Source: Accumulibacter sp.
GTDB lineage: Bacteria > Pseudomonadota > Gammaproteobacteria > Burkholderiales > Rhodocyclaceae
Assembly (NCBI GenBank): GCA_024235715.1
Contig: JACKLW010000005.1
Coordinates: 62,001 to 126,000 of the forward strand
DNA: 64,000 bases
Direction of reading: 5' to 3'
Below, piece after piece: positions 47,487-55,850 of this stretch. Numbering within the stretch: the stretch's first letter is position 1; every line of letters starts with the position of its first letter. Under the pieces are notes generated by a model, which saw nothing but the letters and a program-made list of their open reading frames with translations, searched no databases and had not been told where the DNA came from. Made by a program: the position numbers and the translations under genes.

Positions 47487-48692
47487 GTGAGCGGCCACGC
47501 GATCGTCATCGGCGCCGGCCTGGCCGGCAGCAGCGCCGCCGAACGCCTCGCTGCACGCGGCTGGAAAATCGATCTGATCGACCGCGCACAAGCCCCTGGC
47601 CAGGGCGCTTCCGGCAACCTGGCAGGCGTCCTGCGACCACTGCCCTCGCTCGACGACAACCGCCTCGCACGTCTGACCCGCGCCGGCTTCCAGCATGCCT
47701 GCCGCCATTTCGAGGCCTTGATCGCCGCCGGCCAGCCACTGCGCTTGGGAAGAACCGGCGTCCTGCATCTGGCCCGCGACGAAAGCCACGCGGCAATCCA
47801 GGAACGTGTCGTCGAAATCCGGCAGGCAGCGGCCGACGAACTGCTCTTCGTCGATCGCGAGCGGGCCCGGCAACTCGCCGGCTGGCCGGTCACCACCGGC
47901 GGCTGGTGGTTCCCCGGCGGCGGCTGGGTCGATCCGGCATCGCTGTGCCGCGCCAACTTGGCACGGCACGCGGCTGCAATCACGCCACACTACGACACCG
48001 AGGTCGCACGGATCGAGCGGCCGGCCGATCTTTGGCGCGCCTGCGACACAGCTGGCCGAGTGATCGCCGAAGCACCGCTGCTGATCCTCGCCAACGCAAC
48101 GACGGCCCGGCATTTCGCGGTCGCCGCGCACCTGCCCCTGCGCGCCGCACGCGGACAGGTTTCGCATCTCGGCGCCACCCCTGGCTCGGCGCCCGAGATC
48201 GTCGTCTGCCGCCTTGGCTACGTGACACCGGCGATTGACGGCCAGCGCTGCGCCGGCGCCACTTTCAGCGTCGATGACGGCGAAGCCGCGCTGCGCGAAG
48301 CCGACCATGCCGACAACCTGGCCAGGCTCGACTTCATCCTGCCCGGCTACGGCAAGGGCATCCAGGCGCGCGACCTGGCCGGCCGCGTCGGCTTCCGACC
48401 CCTATCCCCCGATCGTCTGCCGATGATCGGCGCTGTCGGTGACGCCGCGGCGATCGATCCCGATAGCCCCTCGCGGCCGCTTGCCGGAATGCCGCGAGTG
48501 CCGGGGCTCTACCTGATCAATGGCTTCGGCGCACGCGGAATCGTCTGGTCGGCACTCGCCGGCGAACTGCTCGCCTGCCTGATCACCGCGGCGCCGCTGC
48601 CGCTGCCCGACGACCTGGTCGGCGCCGTCGATCCCGGCCGTTTCCTGCTCCGCGGCCGGAACAGAAGGCTCAGGGCTCAGCCAGCGCCGTAG
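47487..48692 (+). CDS. Stand-alone FAD-dependent MnmC oxidase domain
   Basis: The protein has 401 aa. It matches the C-terminal FAD-dependent half of bifunctional MnmC, which converts cmnm5s2U34 of tRNA to nm5s2U34; the methyltransferase half (MnmD) is absent. The dinucleotide-binding GAGLAGSSAAERLA is at the N-terminus, with GNLAGVLRPLPS and GFGARGIVWSALAGELLA near the C-terminus. No in-frame sequence upstream encodes a methyltransferase: it overlaps lysS. GTG 47487 is the only start giving a clean FAD domain. Note the functional tie with lysS, since the modification occurs in tRNAs including tRNA-Lys. Confidence 0.85.
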   Translation: MSGHAIVIGAGLAGSSAAERLAARGWKIDLIDRAQAPGQGASGNLAGVLRPLPSLDDNRLARLTRAGFQHACRHFEALIAAGQPLRLGRTGVLHLARDESHAAIQERVVEIRQAAADELLFVDRERARQLAGWPVTTGGWWFPGGGWVDPASLCRANLARHAAAITPHYDTEVARIERPADLWRACDTAGRVIAEAPLLILANATTARHFAVAAHLPLRAARGQVSHLGATPGSAPEIVVCRLGYVTPAIDGQRCAGATFSVDDGEAALREADHADNLARLDFILPGYGKGIQARDLAGRVGFRPLSPDRLPMIGAVGDAAAIDPDSPSRPLAGMPRVPGLYLINGFGARGIVWSALAGELLACLITAAPLPLPDDLVGAVDPGRFLLRGRNRRLRAQPAP

Positions 48693-49019
48693 CGCGCACC
48701 TCTCCCCGCCTGCCTGCCACTGCCGACACGAAGACCGCATTGCTGCCGGCGTTCCCGGCAGCGCACGCGCGGCGCGGGTCGCGGTTTCCTCCTGCCTTCA
48801 GCGCTTGCAGGCCGTCGCCAGGATCGAGGACGCGACCCCTTGCGTGCTTGACCAGCGCCCCACCACTGCGGCCATGGCCTTGCGTGCCCACGTGGCTTGA
48901 TCATAAGATCATGCAATACGCGTTGCGCCCCCGGTCGTCGGCAGCCACGTTTTGCTTACCCGCGCCGGGTCTTCGTCCGACCGCGACTTCGGTCGCAACA
49001 ACACAGGAGGTTTTACTGC
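48693..49019. other. 327-bp non-coding region
   Basis: No supported gene is seen. A short palindrome TGATC-ATAA-GATCA lies at 48898-48911, in the only AT-rich part, and probably near the promoter of the SH3b gene. The strong ribosome site AGGAGGTTTTACTGC ends the region. Confidence 0.4.
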
Positions 49020-49481
49020 ATGGTTCTAAGAAGCGCCGCGACACGTTTCTTCACGATGGCCTGCTTTTGCATGGCGCTTGTCCAGTCACCCGCGCTGGCG
49101 CGCGACATGGTCAGCATCAATGGCTCGATCGTCAACATGCGTTCGGGGCCAGGTACCCGATCCGACGTTCTGTGGGAACTGAAGCGCGGGTACCCTTTGC
49201 AGGTGCTCAAGCGCAAGGGCAGCTGGCTGCAGGTACGTGACTTCGAAAACGACAAGGGATGGGTCGCAAGGGCACTGACCAACCGCACACCGCACTACAT
49301 CGTCAAGGCGCCGGTTGCCAATATGCGCAGCGGCCCGGGCACCCGCTACCGCATCGTCGGAAAATCCGAACGTTATGATCTGCTGCGTACCCGTGCCACC
49401 AGGGGCGACTGGGTGCGGGTCGAACGTCTCGACGACGGCGTCAAGGGCTGGGTTGCGAAACGCCTGTTGTGGGGTTGGTAG
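49020..49481 (+). CDS. Secreted protein with two SH3b domains
   Basis: The protein has 153 aa. A signal peptide (about 1-27, ending ALA) is followed by two bacterial SH3 (SH3b) repeats. Each has the same core, NMRSGPGTR, at about 40-48 and 101-109, followed by WV. Such domains bind cell-wall peptides or other envelope partners. ATG 49020 is preceded by ACAGGAGGTTTTACTGC, an excellent site. Function is not further known. Confidence 0.85.
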   Translation: MVLRSAATRFFTMACFCMALVQSPALARDMVSINGSIVNMRSGPGTRSDVLWELKRGYPLQVLKRKGSWLQVRDFENDKGWVARALTNRTPHYIVKAPVANMRSGPGTRYRIVGKSERYDLLRTRATRGDWVRVERLDDGVKGWVAKRLLWGW

Positions 49482-49605
49482 GCCAGGAGCACAAGCATGT
49501 CCGGTGCAGGCTCGCAGAGCTTCCAATGGCTCTGTCGACGGCCAGCGCCGGGATTCGGGCCGGAACATGCACCTGCGAATTCCAACCTTGACCGAAGAGA
49601 GAGCG

Positions 49606-49898
49606 ATGGAAGCATCACAGCAGGCAGGAGCGACGAAAGCTGTCATCGTCGGTGGCGTTGCGCGCGAAGCCGCCGGACTGGCGGTGGAAAGTGTGCCGGA
49701 CGCGGTCAATATTCCGCTCGGCCAGCTTCGCTCCCGCCTCGGCGAGCCGCCTCGCGGTCGCGAGATGCAGTTCGTCTGCCGCTCCGGTCAGCGGGCGGCC
49801 TGTTCGCGACCCGCGCCCTCCTGCAGAATGACTTCAAGGCGAGGAAGATCGCCGGCGGCATGCCGTCGCGCTTCGACAGGCATTTGCCGGAAGACTGA
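49606..49898 (+). pseudogene. Internally deleted, frameshifted CoA-disulfide-reductase/rhodanese remnant
   Basis: The first frame starts at ATG 49606 and reads AVIVGGVA, the FAD/NAD-binding start of CoA-disulfide-reductase-like flavoproteins. It then passes almost at once into AVNIPLGQLRSRL and FVCRSGQRA, the C-terminal rhodanese domain of the same family. About 400 intervening residues are missing. Near 49798 the reading frame breaks: the expected continuation FATRALLQNDFKARKIAGGM appears in another frame and ends at a stop at 49898. A full-length homologue would be about 550 aa. A single sequencing error could cause the frameshift but not the deletion. Confidence 0.6.
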
Positions 49899-50674
49899 AC
49901 GAACGCTCCGGTGCACCAGAAACATTGCGCCCGCAACTGCTCGCAATTCCAGGTGGCGGGCCTGGGCCACTTTGGCGAGGTGATCATCAGCGGCGCCTTC
50001 TTCCGCTTCGGTCGCAGCGTCGAAGAGAAGCCAGAAGCCCCTGATCGTGCCGACCACCTGCAAGACCTTGATCTTCAGCCGCTGCTTGTTGCAGCTTTTT
50101 ACAGTCGCCGAGCACGCGCTCAAGGGATTCGCCAACGGGGTCGCGAGCAACGCCCCCGGTCAACCAGAAAGAAAATGACTGCCGGTATCGCGAAACGACA
50201 CCGGCAATCACTCAACCGCTACGAGACACGAACGCACTGCCTCGTGAGGCGCGCCGCCCTCCTCCTTTGGTGTTGATCGCAGACACATCTGGCGCCGTCC
50301 TCTTGCGGGCGGTCACCGGCCATCCCGATCACTTTCTGGCTTCCTGTTGCGTGAAATGGGCGGTCTGCAGAATCAAGCAACATTCATACCCGTATTGCAA
50401 AGCTCTGCTTTATTACGCATTGCAAGAGCAGCCGGAAAGCGAATGTCAAATTTGTCGACACTGTTCGCGGCGAGGAACGGCTTGCCAGGCCACGACCGGC
50501 AGTGTTCGGCGGCGCCGTGACGGTGCGCAGAAAGAACGCGCCTGCGCGCGCCGGATCCGGATTGCCAAGCCGCGGGCCCTCGTGGCAAGGCGGTCGCTGG
50601 CCGCCAGTGGCAATCCGTAATGCTAAGATGCGGGCCAGTCGCAACACCGCGAAAACCACCCAGGGAGGAAACGC
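49899..50674. other. 776-bp region without a clear gene; possible gene remnants
   Basis: No reading frame with a believable start covers this stretch. Locally coding-like, G/C-third-position segments switch frame: VAGLGHFGEVIISGAFFRFG (about 49951-50010), then a different frame ending FANGVASNAPGQPERK at about 50176. The region after 50270 is AT-richer and has no coding character. I read it as decayed sequence connected with the neighbouring pseudogene, then the metY promoter. Confidence 0.35.
50621..50629 (+). promoter_or_regulatory. Extended -10 promoter element for metY
   Basis: TGCTAAGAT (TGn plus TAAGAT) lies 45 bp upstream of the metY start codon. It has the same TGC-T layout as the element at 10474. 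Confidence 0.45.
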
Positions 50675-51958
50675 ATGAAACTCGAAACTCTTGCCGTCCA
50701 CGCCGGCTACAGCCCCGAACCGACGACCAAGGCCGTCGCCGTACCAATCTACCAGACGACCTCGTACGCGTTCGACAGCACCCAGCATGGCGCCGACCTG
50801 TTCGACCTCAAGGTGACGGGCAACATCTATACGCGGATCATGAACCCGACGCAGGACGTCCTCGAAAAACGCGTTGCCGCCCTCGAAGGCGGCATCGGCG
50901 CGCTGGCTGTCGCCTCGGGGCAGGCGGCGACCACCTACGCCATTCAGACGATTTCAGAAGCGGGCGACAACATCGTCTCGGCCTCGACGCTCTATGGCGG
51001 CACCTACAACCTCTTTGCGCACACGCTACCGCAGTACGGGCTCGAGGTGCGCTTCGCCGATCACGCCGATCCGGCCAGCTTCGAAAAGCTGATCGACGAC
51101 AGGACCAAGGCGCTCTATTGCGAATCGGTCGGCAACCCGCTCGGCAACGTCACCGACTTCGAACAGCTCGCCGAGATTGCCCACCGGCACGGCATCCCGC
51201 TGATCGTCGACAACACGGTGCCATCGCCCTACCTTTGCCGCCCCTTCGAGCACGGCGCCGACATCGTGGTGCACTCGCTGACCAAGTACATCGGCGGACA
51301 CGGCAACTCGATCGGGGGCATCATCGTCGATAGCGGGCGCTTCCCCTGGGCGGAGCACAAGGCCAAGTTCCGCCGGCTCAACGAACCAGACGTTTCCTAC
51401 CACGGCGTGGTGTACACCGAAGCCCTCGGCCCCGCGGCCTTCATCGGTCGCGCCAGGGTCGTGCCGCTGCGCAACATGGGTGCGGCGATCTCGCCGTTCA
51501 ACGTCTTCCTGATCCTGCAGGGCCTGGAGACCTTGCCGCTGCGCATGGACCGGATCTGCGCCAACACTGAAAGGATCGCCGCCTACCTGCAGGGGCACGC
51601 CAAGGTCGCATGGGTCAACTACGCCGGCTTGCCCGATCACCGGGACCATGCTCTGGTGCAGAAATACATGCAGGGCAAGGCTTCTGGAATCCTCACCTTC
51701 GGCGTCAAGGGCTCCGATTGCAGCGGCGCGGAAGCCGGCGCGCGCTTCCAGGACGCGCTGCAACTGTTCACCCGACTGGTGAACATCGGCGACAGCAAGT
51801 CGCTGGCCTGCCATCCGGCGTCGACCACGCACCGCCAGCTTGCGCCGGCGGAGCTGGCCAGGGCCGGCGTTTCGGAGGAAATGGTTCGTCTGTCCATCGG
51901 CATCGAGCATAGCGATGATCTGATCGCCGATCTCGAGCAGGCGCTGGCCGCTGCCTGA
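50675..51958 (+). CDS. metY: O-acetylhomoserine aminocarboxypropyltransferase (sulfhydrylase)
   Basis: The protein has 427 aa. This PLP enzyme makes homocysteine from O-acetylhomoserine and sulfide, the direct sulfhydrylation route to methionine. The family is recognised by HAGYSPEPTTKAVAVPIYQT, YTRIMNPTQDVLEKRVAALEGG and the PLP lysine Lys204 in SLTKYIGGHGNSIGG. ATG 50675 is preceded by AGGGAGGAAACGC, a strong ribosome site. No SAM-sensing riboswitch is visible upstream. Confidence 0.95.
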   Translation: MKLETLAVHAGYSPEPTTKAVAVPIYQTTSYAFDSTQHGADLFDLKVTGNIYTRIMNPTQDVLEKRVAALEGGIGALAVASGQAATTYAIQTISEAGDNIVSASTLYGGTYNLFAHTLPQYGLEVRFADHADPASFEKLIDDRTKALYCESVGNPLGNVTDFEQLAEIAHRHGIPLIVDNTVPSPYLCRPFEHGADIVVHSLTKYIGGHGNSIGGIIVDSGRFPWAEHKAKFRRLNEPDVSYHGVVYTEALGPAAFIGRARVVPLRNMGAAISPFNVFLILQGLETLPLRMDRICANTERIAAYLQGHAKVAWVNYAGLPDHRDHALVQKYMQGKASGILTFGVKGSDCSGAEAGARFQDALQLFTRLVNIGDSKSLACHPASTTHRQLAPAELARAGVSEEMVRLSIGIEHSDDLIADLEQALAAA

Positions 51959-52030
51959 CGGCGCCGGCAAAGCCGGCAAAGCAGGCGCCTTGTTCAACGG
52001 CCTTTCGCGGCGGGCGCCAGCCCGCATTCT

Positions 52031-52070
52031 GGGGTACGATACGCGCGTCGTCCTGTGCGGATCGTACCCC
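52031..52070. promoter_or_regulatory. Perfect 10-bp inverted repeat abutting a start codon
   Basis: GGGGTACGAT (52031-52040) and ATCGTACCCC (52061-52070) are perfect complements separated by 20 bp; the right arm ends 3 bp before the ATG at 52074. It could be a transcription-factor operator, or an mRNA hairpin that hides the ribosome-binding region. Confidence 0.6.
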
Positions 52071-52073
52071 TTC

Positions 52074-52940
52074 ATGCCCAACAGCTCCTATCGCCTGCCG
52101 CTCGTCGATCTGCGTGCCGATGACGCCGAGATCGGGCGCTACGCGAAGTTGCTTGATACCTTGGGCATCGGGCTGCTGGTTTTTGCTGCCGACGGAACCC
52201 TGCAGTCACGAAATGTGCAGGCCAGCGCTCTTCTTGGCGAAACGACGGCGCTCTGGGAAGACGAAAACGGCCGCCCCCTGGCCACCGACGATCATCTGGA
52301 AATACAGGTGTTGCACAGCCGCCAGCCCGTCCGTCAAAGAGCCGTCGGAATTCGCAAGGTAGAGTCGGCGCCGGTCATCCGGTGCACTGCCAGCGCGGTC
52401 CCGGTGCTGGCCAACGATGGCAGCGTGCGCCGTGTTCTGCTGACCCTGACCGACCTGAAACAGCGGCTGGCGGCGCACAGCGCGCTCAACGGGGTCTTCA
52501 GCGAAGCCGACATCGTGCTGTTGCTCGACGATGAGGGTCGCCGCGCACGCCGTTATGGCACGCCTTTCGCCATCGCCCTGATGGCCATAGACCACTTCCC
52601 GGAGTTCTGCGAAGCGCGGGGTGCGCAGGCTGGCGAGCAGGTCCTGGCCGATGTCGGTCAGTTGCTCTGCCAGGGCCTGCGCGAATTCGACATGGTCGGA
52701 CGCTTCTCCACCGACAAATTCCTGCTGATCCTTCCAAACGTAAGCGTCAACGACGCAATCATCGGCCTCGAACGTCTGCGTGAACTGGTCGAAACGACCG
52801 GGCCGCTGACCATCAGCGGTGGGGTCAGCGAATTCACCGGCGAGGACTCGGCGGCGTTGATCGAGCGCGTCCACTCGCTGCTCACCGTTGCGCGCGAATC
52901 CGGCTGCAACCGGCTCTGTCTCAGTCTCGACTTCTTCTAG
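52074..52940 (+). CDS. PAS protein with degenerate GGDEF domain
   Basis: The protein has 288 aa. A PAS-like domain (about 20-130) precedes a GGDEF-fold domain (about 143-288). The active site is lost: STDKF (212-216) replaces GG(D/E)EF, and the usual DIDxFKxIND site is only IDHFPEFCE. The RxxD inhibitory-site motif is kept as REFD (203-206). It probably cannot make c-di-GMP and may bind it or act through protein contacts. No transmembrane segment is present. ATG 52074 is chosen because translation further upstream runs through a perfect inverted repeat. No Shine-Dalgarno sequence is visible outside that repeat. Confidence 0.8.
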   Translation: MPNSSYRLPLVDLRADDAEIGRYAKLLDTLGIGLLVFAADGTLQSRNVQASALLGETTALWEDENGRPLATDDHLEIQVLHSRQPVRQRAVGIRKVESAPVIRCTASAVPVLANDGSVRRVLLTLTDLKQRLAAHSALNGVFSEADIVLLLDDEGRRARRYGTPFAIALMAIDHFPEFCEARGAQAGEQVLADVGQLLCQGLREFDMVGRFSTDKFLLILPNVSVNDAIIGLERLRELVETTGPLTISGGVSEFTGEDSAALIERVHSLLTVARESGCNRLCLSLDFF

Positions 52941-53007
52941 CTCGCTGATCTCTTTCACTGCTGACCGTGCCGATTCCGACGCGGCGGCGGCAGTGCCCGG
53001 CGAGCGG

Positions 53008-54120
53008 TCAAGACAGGTGCGGCAGCCCGAGGTACTCGCGCGAACGCATCTCGGTCAGACGGCTGGCAGTACGAAAGAACTCGCTGGCCTGCGTGCCCTG
53101 GGTATAGAGGTCATCCGGCGGGCAATCGGCGGTGGCAATCAACTTGACCTTGTGATCGTAGAAGATGTCGACCAGCCAGGTGAAGCGCCGTGCCTCGGAG
53201 GCCATGCTCGACGACATTTTGGGAATCGCAGAGATCAGCACCGTATGATAGCTGAGCGCCAGTTCGAGATAGTCGTTCTGGGAACGCGGTCCGCCGCAGA
53301 GGGACTTGAAGTCGAACCAGAGAACGCCGTTGCCGCGACGCAGGGTCGGGATCTGGCGGCCGAGGATTTCCACGCTGCCGCCTGCCGCGCCCTCTCCCGC
53401 TGCCATGGCGGTGAAGTACTCTGCCATCTTCCCCTCGGCAGCAGCGTCCGCAGGATAATGGAAGATTTCGACCTGCTCGAGCGTCCGCAAGCGATAGTCG
53501 ATGCCGGAATCGATCTCCAGCACGTCCAGCCGCGACTTCATCAGGGCGATGGTCGGCAGGAAGTTCTCGCGTTGCAGGCCATTCGGATAAAGCCTGTCGG
53601 GCGGGTAATTGGAGGTCATCACGAAGATCACACCACGCGCGAAGAGCGCTTCGAGCAGGCGGCCGAGAATCATCGCATCGGCAATATCCGAGACATGGAA
53701 CTCGTCGAAACAGAGCAGCCGAACTTCGCTGGAAATGCGCTCGGCGACCCCGGCGAGGGGATCCTTTTCGCCCTTCAACTGCTTCAGCTGGCGATGAACG
53801 TCATGCATGAAGGCGTGGAAGTGCACCCGCCGCTTGCGACGGTAAGGAACCGCATCGTAGAAGCAGTCCATCAGAAAACTCTTGCCGCGTCCGACGCCAC
53901 CCCAGAAGTAAACGCCGCGCGGGACTTCCGGTGGCGACAGGAAGCGCCGCAACTTGCTGCTGCGCCCGACCTTGAACGACAACAGCTCGTAGTACAGGCG
54001 CTGCAGACGCTCGGCGGCAGTACGCTGAGCGCGGTCAGCCGTGAATTTGCGTGACGAGAGCACGCTCTCGTAGGCATCGAGCATGCCACGCGCGGGAACC
54101 TTCAGGATTCTGTGAGGCAT
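53008..54120 (-). CDS. zapE: Cell division ATPase ZapE (AFG1 family)
   Basis: The protein has 370 aa. Walker A GGVGRGKS is at 74-81, Walker B is LLCFDEFHVSDIADAMIL and the sensor region is VIFVMTSNYPPD. The late stretch FTWLVDIFYDHKVKL is family-typical. ZapE destabilises FtsZ rings in an ATP-dependent way in E. coli. ATG 54120 gives MPHRILKVPARGML; the longer in-frame extension is Arg/Pro-rich. A good promoter lies about 130 bp upstream. It converges with the PAS/degenerate-GGDEF gene. Confidence 0.94.
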   Translation of the reverse strand: MPHRILKVPARGMLDAYESVLSSRKFTADRAQRTAAERLQRLYYELLSFKVGRSSKLRRFLSPPEVPRGVYFWGGVGRGKSFLMDCFYDAVPYRRKRRVHFHAFMHDVHRQLKQLKGEKDPLAGVAERISSEVRLLCFDEFHVSDIADAMILGRLLEALFARGVIFVMTSNYPPDRLYPNGLQRENFLPTIALMKSRLDVLEIDSGIDYRLRTLEQVEIFHYPADAAAEGKMAEYFTAMAAGEGAAGGSVEILGRQIPTLRRGNGVLWFDFKSLCGGPRSQNDYLELALSYHTVLISAIPKMSSSMASEARRFTWLVDIFYDHKVKLIATADCPPDDLYTQGTQASEFFRTASRLTEMRSREYLGLPHLS

Positions 54121-54246
54121 CAGCGTCTTTCCGGTGCTCGGAGGCCCCTCGGCTCCCCGGGCTGGTTGGCCGGTGAGGCAGGCAGTACTCGCATCAGGCT
54201 GCTCCGCTCTGCCGCGCCGCACGCCGCTCGGCGCGGCGATGCCGAT

Positions 54247-54275
54247 ATTCTAAACGATCGACGACGAAACGTCAG
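54247..54275 (-). promoter_or_regulatory. Sigma-70 promoter for zapE
   Basis: On the minus strand CTGACG (54275-54270), a 17-bp spacer and TAGAAT (54252-54247) form a good promoter, with a predicted leader of about 120 nt before zapE. Confidence 0.55.
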
Positions 54276-54375
54276 ATTCTGCAGCCGGCGCAAGGACTTC
54301 AGGGGGCGGCAGCAGACTGACGCCGGCAGCGAGCAGGGCCGCAGGAGTGGCGTCCGCCGCATCAGCAGCGGCGAG

Positions 54376-54819
54376 CTAGCCGCGAACCGCCTCTGCCCAG
54401 CAGTTTGGCGTCTCGTACAGACGCAGGCGCTCGAGGCGCAGGTGATTGCCGTAGATGTCGCCGTACACTGCGTCGAGAATCACAAACGCCCGCTGAGCAA
54501 GGTTTTCGGCTGTCGGCACACAATCGAGCAGGACCGTCTTGTGCTCTGGCAGCGAGCGCAGGAAGTCGACCACCGGCTGGTCGTCGGCCCAGGCCAGGAA
54601 GGCATGATCCCAGAGATCGACCAGATGCCGCATGGCCAGATCCTTGACTTCGGAAAAGTCCATCACCATGCCGTTGGCCGGATCGCCGGCCTGCCTGATG
54701 ATATCGCCGGCAAGCGTGATCTCGAGCGCGTAGCGATGGCCGTGCAGATGACGGCACTGGCTCCTGTGGTCAGGAATGCGGTGGCCGGCGTCGAACTCGA
54801 GGCGACGGGTGATAAGCAT
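54376..54819 (-). CDS. queD: 6-carboxytetrahydropterin synthase QueD
   Basis: The protein has 147 aa. It converts 7,8-dihydroneopterin triphosphate to 6-carboxytetrahydropterin, the second step of queuosine synthesis. The zinc ligands His13, His26 and His28 (CRHLHGHRY) and the catalytic Cys22 align with E. coli QueD. The family helix ENLAQRAFVILD and terminal LYETPNCWAE are also present. No preQ1 riboswitch fits in the roughly 20-nt leader predicted from its promoter. Confidence 0.95.
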   Translation of the reverse strand: MLITRRLEFDAGHRIPDHRSQCRHLHGHRYALEITLAGDIIRQAGDPANGMVMDFSEVKDLAMRHLVDLWDHAFLAWADDQPVVDFLRSLPEHKTVLLDCVPTAENLAQRAFVILDAVYGDIYGNHLRLERLRLYETPNCWAEAVRG

Positions 54820-54846
54820 CGGAAAAGCGCAAGGAAATGAGCGGCG

Positions 54847-54855
54847 ATTATAGCA
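54847..54855 (-). promoter_or_regulatory. Extended -10 promoter element for queD
   Basis: Minus-strand TGCTATAAT (54855-54847) is a consensus extended -10, placing the transcription start about 20 nt before the queD ATG. Confidence 0.6.
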
Positions 54856-54934
54856 CCGGCAGGGCTGGGCCCTTGATTGCCGCCGATGGCAGGGTGACGG
54901 CCGTTGCCGGGCGCCTGCGGTTGAAGCAGGGAAC

Positions 54935-55372
54935 TCAGTCGCAGATGAGAATCGGCAGCGGTGCCATCTCCTTGTACAGCAAGGGTAGCGGCGGCTTGCG
55001 CGAAATGGTGATGATCCGCGTCCCGGGCGGGTAGATCAGGTGGTAGGTCAGGAACATGTAGAGGTCGTCAGAGCCGCGCAACAGCTCACGCAAGGCCGCG
55101 TAGCCGGGATGGCCAAGGATGCTCGTTTCGGCGTAGGTGCGCTGGTTTAGCCGCACGGAGCGTGCGCCAAGCTCGAGTTCAGGCTTGTACGCTCCGAGCA
55201 GTTCATGGGTCAGCAGGCGCCGTACCTCGGGGAGGACAACGACACCGACGCTGTCGGAACCGACCAGCCATTCGACCGCCCGGCCTTCACCGCCAGGATC
55301 GGGTGCATGGTCGCCAAAAGCCTGGCACCAGCGAGGAATAAAGGCCGAATAACGGCGAATCAGTTTTTCCAT
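54935..55372 (-). CDS. Hypothetical protein (145 aa), last gene of the DUF1538/PII/CBS cluster
   Basis: I do not recognise a family. The protein is soluble, mixed alpha/beta, without signal peptide, and has notable stretches LNQRTYAETSILGHPGYAAL and YHLIYPPGTRIITISRKPP. It begins 12 bp after the CBS gene stop codon on the same strand, so it is likely part of the same transcript. The predicted length and clean frame support a real gene. Its position suggests a role related to the DUF1538 transporter, but nothing in the sequence shows which. Confidence 0.7.
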   Translation of the reverse strand: MEKLIRRYSAFIPRWCQAFGDHAPDPGGEGRAVEWLVGSDSVGVVVLPEVRRLLTHELLGAYKPELELGARSVRLNQRTYAETSILGHPGYAALRELLRGSDDLYMFLTYHLIYPPGTRIITISRKPPLPLLYKEMAPLPILICD

Positions 55373-55384
55373 GGCTGGCGAATT

Positions 55385-55780
55385 CTAGCCTTCCTGCGCG
55401 GCCCGGTCGATGAGACTGCCGACCACATCGGTATCCGAGACGAAGCCCTGCAGATCGTTGTTGTCGATCACCAGCACGCTCTTCACCGAATACTGGATCA
55501 TCAGGCGCGCCAGATAGCGGACTTCAAGGTGCTGGGAAACCTGCAGCGCGGGTTTCTGCGCGATGTCATAGACATTGAGCAGATCGATGTCGCCGTCGTC
55601 GGCAATCACCGCGCGGGCGACATCGCGATAGGCGATAAGACCGTAGGCGTCACCGGAATGACGCTTTTCGACGACCAGCGACTTGACGCCGTTCTCCTTC
55701 ATCATCATCAAGGCCTCGCGTACGGTAGCCAGCGGGTTGATGGTGACGACGCTCCTCTTCATGATTCCGGCAACCAACAT
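55385..55780 (-). CDS. Two-CBS-domain protein
   Basis: The protein has 131 aa and consists of a CBS pair only (about 5-60 and 72-128): ATVREALMMMKENGVKSLVV and YLARLMIQYSVKSVLVID are the two beta-alpha cores. CBS pairs bind adenine nucleotides or similar ligands and control partner proteins. The ribosome site GAAGGAGTTCTAGCA is good. It sits 70 bp after a PII-like gene and 12 bp before an unknown gene, so it may be a nucleotide sensor for the DUF1538 system. Confidence 0.9.
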   Translation of the reverse strand: MLVAGIMKRSVVTINPLATVREALMMMKENGVKSLVVEKRHSGDAYGLIAYRDVARAVIADDGDIDLLNVYDIAQKPALQVSQHLEVRYLARLMIQYSVKSVLVIDNNDLQGFVSDTDVVGSLIDRAAQEG

Positions 55781-55850
55781 TGCTAGAACTCCTTCATTCT
55801 ATGATCATGGTCAGTACTCGAAAGGCAAGTGGACTGTGCTGAGCAGCGGC

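Noticed and set aside
46038-48692. Single 884-codon plus-strand frame as one large protein
   Set aside because: Its first part is a shifted frame of lysS; only the FAD domain from 47487 is real.
50270-50674. SAM-responsive riboswitch upstream of metY
   Set aside because: I found none of the conserved helices or core sequences of known SAM riboswitch classes.
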